The notes beneath the pieces were generated by a model. It was not told where the DNA came from, did no database searches, and saw nothing but the letters and a program-made list of their open reading frames with translations. A program made the translations under genes and the position numbers. Source: Rhyzopertha dominica (Eukaryota; Arthropoda; Insecta; Coleoptera; Bostrichidae). From it: a stretch of DNA of 64,000 bases. Shown here piece by piece: positions 58,560 through 64,000 of this stretch; position 1 is the first letter of the stretch, and every line of letters starts with the position of its first letter. Where the stretch lies: positions 37,903,325-37,967,324 of the forward strand of contig QCXZ01000064.1 in assembly GCA_025024175.1 (NCBI GenBank). Direction: 5' to 3'.

Positions 58560-60380
58560 TAACAGAGAACTGTCTTTGCTATAAATCTCTCAATAGTTTG
58601 AATGGTAAAAGCATAATAAAATTCTTTCGCATTTATAGTACTCATGGGATTAGAGACTACGTGTAACACAATTCCGGCACTATAGTGTTTATAATCTCCG
58701 ATTGTTGTGGGTGAAATGTTCTTTTAAAAAATATTTTATTTACAATAGAAGTAATTGAGCTAAGGGTTATCCATTTCATAGGTAGACTTGTAAAACGTAG
58801 CCTTTACTTTTCCTTGGGATGGTGCTGTTGTGTAACGTGTAACTGTTCTTTTGTTTCTTCTGTAGATGAATGAATTAGTGGAAACGTGTAATAAATAAGT
58901 GGTTTATAAATCAGTCGCTTTAATTAAGCTCGCGCTGTTGCACTTGACATTAATCGCCATTGAAACAGCTGCATTATTCAGAAAGAAATTTAATTAACAT
59001 CTCGAATAATCATTGATGTCATTTCATTGCTGTTAATTAAATTTTGATGCTGCAGTTTAGAACATTAGAAGGCATAAGCTCCAACTTGACGTTTCAAACT
59101 TTTAAAAGAATAAGGAACTTGTTTCTCCTATGATTTTGAATACCCATGCAAAATGCATTTTTTCGTTTCACACTAATTCAAGCATTACTGAAGAGGTTAC
59201 TAAGTAAGGTCTTTCTCTAATACTTTTGAATATATTCGCGATTTTCAATTATTTTTTGATGTTAAGACTAAGTAACAAACGAAGTAGGCTTTGACAATTA
59301 TTTTATCTTTATTTATTGAGATTACTTGAGCCCAATGTTATTATGATACAATACAAAACAATTAATTCGGAAACAAGTATATAACTGACATAATAAAGTG
59401 TTGCATATATTCCAGCTACGTTTCTCTGATTTGAAATTAGGCACTGATAACGCTCTTTTCAAAGAAATGACCAGTTGTTCTAGTAATCTGATGTCTATTA
59501 ATATATTGTTCATAATGGGAAATGGTGTTTGATGACCAACTGAATGATTTTGATATATAAAGACAAATTTTATTCACATATAACTCAGGTTTCAAAAAAA
59601 AGTATATCACAGCATCTGTGCTTCTTATTAATGTATTGGATAATATTGTTCTTAATTCTGATTGCGTTCTAATTTTAATTTTGACACTATAATAAACTAC
59701 TTTATAGCAGTAGTAGTATACAGCTGAAATATTTCGGCTTGAGTCTTGAAGGTGCAAAATAAATGGAGGGTTTTCTAAAAAGTTTCTAACAGTTTGATAT
59801 GGGGATCAGGTGTTGAGTTGGTATCCATACCATCAGTAGTTTCACAGGACTGAGCCTCTTCTTTTATTATTTACACGCCTGTTTTCTAGTTGTCGAAGAT
59901 TACTGGGTCTATGAGTTTCTCTGCTAATGATATCACGATCTAGGTAACAGGTTCAGGTTCTGATGATACTGAGTAACAATAAATTTTTAATATATGAATG
60001 GGATAATACTGATTATTTCCTTCATCTGTTAAATCTTATATCAGCGACTATTAGAAATCGAATATCAGAATCGACGATTTTAATAGGTAGGCACCTCAGA
60101 TCAAGTACACTATTATGACCTTTTTATTGTCAAATACAGACAGACAGAGACAAAAGATCCTGTCGATTCGGTAACATCTCTGACGAAAAGATCGACAATT
60201 TATTCTAAAATTTGATTCAGGAAATAATCCTAATAAATACCTACAACTTGACCTTGATAAATTAGCTACTATTTACATTATCCCACTTCTTCTCGAGTCC
60301 AGTGCTCCACCTTCTTTTAGATAAATCCTACATTTAATTCAAGCTGAAGTGTTTAAGAGATTTGTTACCCCTTCTTTCTT
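58560..60380. other. Noncoding sequence
   Basis: Minus-strand ORFs at 59322-59757 have no recognisable motif. Nothing else seen. Confidence 0.35.
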
Positions 60381-60384
60381 AAGA

Positions 60385-61356
60385 TAGGGTGGCCAGATTT
60401 TCATAATTAAATCCGGGGACGCAGAAAAAATATTTATTGAGGTATACCCAAAATAGATACATTAATTCCCGTTCTGCAGGTATTTTCAATAGTAATCATA
60501 TTAGATTTGCCAAGCATCCTGGATTTAGAAATACGTCCACGATTTTAGGGCCCAATTTTTGCATACTTTCTAAGATCCCGCAAAGACACTATAAGTCCTC
60601 CATTTCATTATACACAGGGTATCACCCATGTTTTTTTTGTTAAAATAAGTGAATAGGTTTAATAGGGTATTAAAAATAAATATTTTTGCACTTTTAATCG
60701 TAAAATACGCAGTTTATGCGTCTTTAGGTGTCTGCATGCGGCTGTTTCATGGAATTTTTAACCACTAGTGACTGATACAGCGATAAATTACATATAGTGT
60801 GTCCAACAGCCTCTATTTGGAAGAACGCTTGGATTTCGAGACTACATCTTGTGTCTTTTCTAAGAACTGTGTTTCTTGACAGATACGGTGGTATAATAGT
60901 TTTTTTTTCATCTTCAGATAATGTTTCTGATTACAGCTGATTAACATTACTTTGATTTTAGTGTTCAGTTTATTTTCAAACTGTTCTTAAACAAAAATTA
61001 TGCTAATGTAATCGCCTAGTCCTTTTTTGTTCTCCTATGTCCATGTATCCGCGAAATCGTATGGATTCGAAGTTGGCAACCCTATAGTGCCTAGTTACTA
61101 CCAATGCTAATATTTTACTTAATAGTTATTATAGATATACAGCGAAATCTATGATTTTATATTTTATGCTGACTGCTACAAAAAGACATACATGTAAAAG
61201 AACGAAAGTTTTATTTATTTAATTTTTATTTTCAAACGTAATGTTTGTTATTAAGGAATTCCAGGGATATTCAGCGCACGTTTAACAATCGGGGATCAAA
61301 CTTTCGATACGAGGACGAGGACTGCCCCCGGAAATCGGGGACGTCTGGTCACCCTA
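60385..61356. mobile_element. hAT-like element remnant
   Basis: TAGGGTGGCCAGATTTT at the left and GTCTGGTCACCCTA at the right form imperfect terminal inverted repeats of a type common in hAT elements; CCGGGGAC and its inverse also lie near the ends. The 8-bp flanks do not match exactly (TCTTAAGA, CCTTTAAA). No transposase ORF. Confidence 0.5.
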
Positions 61357-61379
61357 CCTTTAAAATAAACACTGTTGAT

Positions 61380-62255
61380 TTTTTAGCACTGTTGTTTGTT
61401 TCCCCTTTTTGACAAACTAGTTTTTGGTTAGTTAGTACAGGTTCATATAATATTATAATTTACCAGAAATAAAGCATTTGTTGCAGATTTTCAGTATACG
61501 GCGTTTGTTAACAGGGCTTCTATAAATGATTCATGCAACGCGGGCGGCGTTGATTTCTGAATTCTTTGTGCCGCTATTTGTAACTGCTGCCAAGCTACAA
61601 TATGCACGGCGATAGTACTGAAGGTTGCAGATCAATGTCACACCGCAGCTCCGAAATGTAAGCTTTCTGCAACCTTAAAGTTAATTATCCCACAAAACAC
61701 TACATGACATGTTGAAAATACACACTCCCAGGCGTTTTCTCACATTAAAATATATCAAATAATTAAAAAATCGGCAGATGACAAGTATAAGACTCTTTCC
61801 TTCCTTTCCTTAATCGATAATTTCCATAAGCGCCCTGGATGCATGAATTAAATAGAAACCCTGTATAAACAGTTCAGGCCGATTTATTCGTGATAGCCAG
61901 GTTGTCCGTCTTCTCGTGGAAAGATCTCTGCAGCCGCATTAATTTCAAATCATAGACGGCAAGCCACATAAATTTGTTGCCCAACCACCAACCACCAACA
62001 ACCCCACAAATTACCATTTTCACAAAAATACAGTACCGATAACAGTTCTTCAACACGTTAACAGCTGTCACGCTGTCAGCTACTTTGTGGTTTGTGAAAC
62101 GCCAAGCCAAACTGCCGTCGAACGATTTAAACCAAAGGTTGATTCTACAAGATGGCCGTGCTTGACGTCACGCCGATATCGGATATACGTAATAACGTTC
62201 AGTAAATCCTAAAGTTAAGAGAGTTTTAACATAGTCTCGCTTGCTATTTAAAAAA
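61380..62255. other. Noncoding sequence
   Basis: Somewhat higher GC near 61540-61650 and 61870-62200, without a supported coding frame. Confidence 0.35.
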
Positions 62256-62258
62256 TTC

Positions 62259-62848
62259 GGGCCGGTTTCTGTCCTCGTTGTTAAAGTTGATGTTAGCTCA
62301 AATCAACCCTGTAACCATGACAATTTCTTAAATTGGGGTATGTGATTGGTTTAGATTTTAAATACAGAGTTGATTTTATTTTAAAACAGGCAAATTTACA
62401 ATAATGACACGACATCTGGCGGCAGATACATAAAATATTAAGAACAGTACTTTAATGCTGGAAAAAGGCGGGATTGTTGTGTAATAGGGCTGTTTTTGTT
62501 ATATCGTATTAGCATTTTTCAATTGTGGGCAGTGATTATTATTAAGAAAAAGAGAATAAATGTAAACACAAAAAGCATATGTGTTATTATGTTGTAATAG
62601 TAATATGCGGTTATGTGGTTAAGCGGTTATCACATAGGTTATTGCCATGAGTGTCTTTTGGTTACCATTACCAGTTCCTTCGTAATAATTATATTGAATA
62701 TATTCATTTGCGAACCCATCTGTGTTTCATTACTCGATACAGACGAGCATATTATAATAGCAAGTATTGTTCATTTCCGCCATATGCAAGGCCACACTAG
62801 CGCCACCAACGGTCGATAAATTCTCCTATAGAGAAGAGAAACCGGCCC
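62259..62848. mobile_element. 590-bp MITE
   Basis: Ends GGGCCGGTTTCT and AGAAACCGGCCC are exact 12-bp inverted copies, flanked by TTC on both sides (62256-62258, 62849-62851), a 3-bp target duplication. No ORF of note. Fragments of the same family are at 53925 and about 54502. A 3-bp duplication is compatible with PIF/Harbinger or CACTA-type mobilisation; I cannot decide. Confidence 0.75.
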
Positions 62849-63011
62849 TTCGAGTTTATAGTAGTGCCATCTGCTGCCATTCAGCGTCTTGAAAGTTAGG
62901 ATGGGGAGAGGGACTTCAGATCAAAAGTGTAGAAATGTTTTCATATTGCAATGTTCATGACTTTAAAATAAATTGTTTAATTTCACTTTGTAAAATGCTC
63001 GCGTTTAATTA

Positions 63012-63125
63012 ATGAAAATGGCTTGCAAACGATGTGTAGCAATATTAGCCTATACCATGTTATCAATCTGTGGACAACTGCTTCGGCTTATAAAACTCAT
63101 CAGCACAGATATAGTCCCAATGGAG
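63012..63125 (+). CDS. Possible first coding exon of a secreted or membrane protein
   Basis: ATG AAA ATG GCT opens 38 codons ending at a consensus donor GAG|GTAAGT. It contains a hydrophobic stretch (CVAILAYTMLSIC) that could be a signal peptide. A possible next short exon follows at 63482 (acceptor TTTACAG, then 12 codons to a GTATGC donor) in a compatible phase. The rest would lie beyond the window. No homolog recognised. Confidence 0.3.
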
Positions 63126-63129
63126 GTAA

Positions 63130-64000
63130 GTAGACGATGTATTTAAACTTCAGTCATATTTCTTTTATTTATTCTCAATTTAAAGTCTTCATTTAGTATT
63201 ATTTTGTTCTGCAGTCATGGTCGCTTCGTTGGTTAGACGAAAAACGGCACTTACACCAGGCTAAACAATACTTATAGTATAAAATAAAAGAAACAACAGT
63301 GTTTAATTTCACTGTCTCTAACGTAATAAAGAACTGAGCGCTTTGGTCACTCAGAAACCACCATTAGTGCTGTCGATGTTTTGGTAGATTAAAAAATTAC
63401 ATAAATATATGTTAATAATAACGATGTTAAAGCAATAAAATTTTATATTTTGAGTATTTTTTAATTAAATTAAATTTTACAGATGTGGGCACGCGGGACT
63501 CACTTCAGGTTCAGCAAAGTATGCTTTCCACAAAATGTGAAAACATAAATTATTATCTCTTAATACTTAACCAAACATCGACAGTACTGATGATTATCAT
63601 TAAGTGAGCGAAAGCGTTCTCCTTTTTATTAGATTAGAGACAGTGGAATCAGACGTAGTTTCTTTTATTTTTTACCAAAGTATACCACTTTGAAACAATG
63701 GGTCAGTACTTACCTCTAATAATATTATTTACGATCTGCATTTATTTATTGAAAGCGATTTATTATTACATTACTTTTATTATTAAAGAATGGCAATGCA
63801 CGATGTATACATAGGATTTAGGCTTTTTAAGGTAATTCCATTAAACAACGTCGACATTGTATGTGGAATTAATAATTTAGTTAATATGTTACTTATGCTT
63901 ATATATGACGTTTTAAGGTAAAAGTTATGGCTGAAGTCAAACTCTAATTAGAAGAATCGCGAATATGTTATCTGCAACAGACCTTCTTACACTAAAAGTA
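63130..64000. other. Noncoding sequence to the window end
   Basis: AT-rich; nothing seen except the possible exon at 63482. Confidence 0.35.

Noticed and set aside
59322..59757. Minus-strand ORFs of 63 and 106 codons
   Set aside because: Composition is that of AT-rich noncoding DNA and no family is recognised.

Overview
The window is nuclear DNA of an insect: AT-rich, with short GT-AG introns, nuclear-encoded mitochondrial proteins carrying presequences, an RNA polymerase II heptad tail, and an env-bearing Ty3/gypsy retroelement of the errantivirus kind. The style of the repeats suggests a beetle, but this is only a guess. The assembly is unpolished, with scattered single N bases, some inside coding sequence and LTRs.

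Layout. 2-2347 (+): 3' part of the RNA polymerase II largest subunit, six exons, ending in the CTD. 4138-11124 (-): an errantivirus-like provirus with gag, pol and a frame-broken env; its 5' LTR is replaced by a 67-bp palindrome. Near 12.9-13.1 kb is a decayed copy of the end of the polymerase gene. 14730-23675 (-): ATP synthase gamma, three coding exons; its 8-kb intron holds a 1.8-kb foldback element, a Penelope-like remnant with a GIY-YIG domain, a mariner/Tc transposase remnant and a degenerate tandem repeat. 24192-32522 (+): mitochondrial EF-Tu, four coding exons, head-to-head with ATP synthase gamma across 516 bp; its last large intron carries a decayed Ty3/gypsy element (27269-31802). 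36019-38157 (+): an intact 712-codon ORF resembling the RAG1/Transib recombinase core. 39833-44942 (+): a very young Ty3/gypsy element whose LTRs match at every called base, with an array of seven covarying hairpins in its 3' UTR. 48522-49216 (+): AIMP3/EEF1E1, four exons. 52165-55608 (-): a small secreted tyrosine-rich protein gene in three coding exons, assembled from splice signals, with TATA box and poly(A) signal; its first intron holds a nonautonomous hAT element with an exact 8-bp target duplication. 56-64 kb: mostly noncoding, with a few uncertain ORFs, a hAT-like remnant, a 590-bp MITE and a possible first exon at 63012.

Host genes. Five are confidently recognised: transcription (RPB1), mitochondrial ATP synthesis, mitochondrial translation, the aminoacyl-tRNA synthetase complex, and a cuticle or peptide-like secreted protein. 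The shared upstream region of the two mitochondrial genes is a plausible bidirectional promoter. Most of the remaining sequence derives from transposons.

The most unusual signals are the seven-unit RNA-hairpin array of the young retroelement, the palindromic 5' end of the provirus flanked by TGAA on both sides, and the intact RAG1-like ORF.
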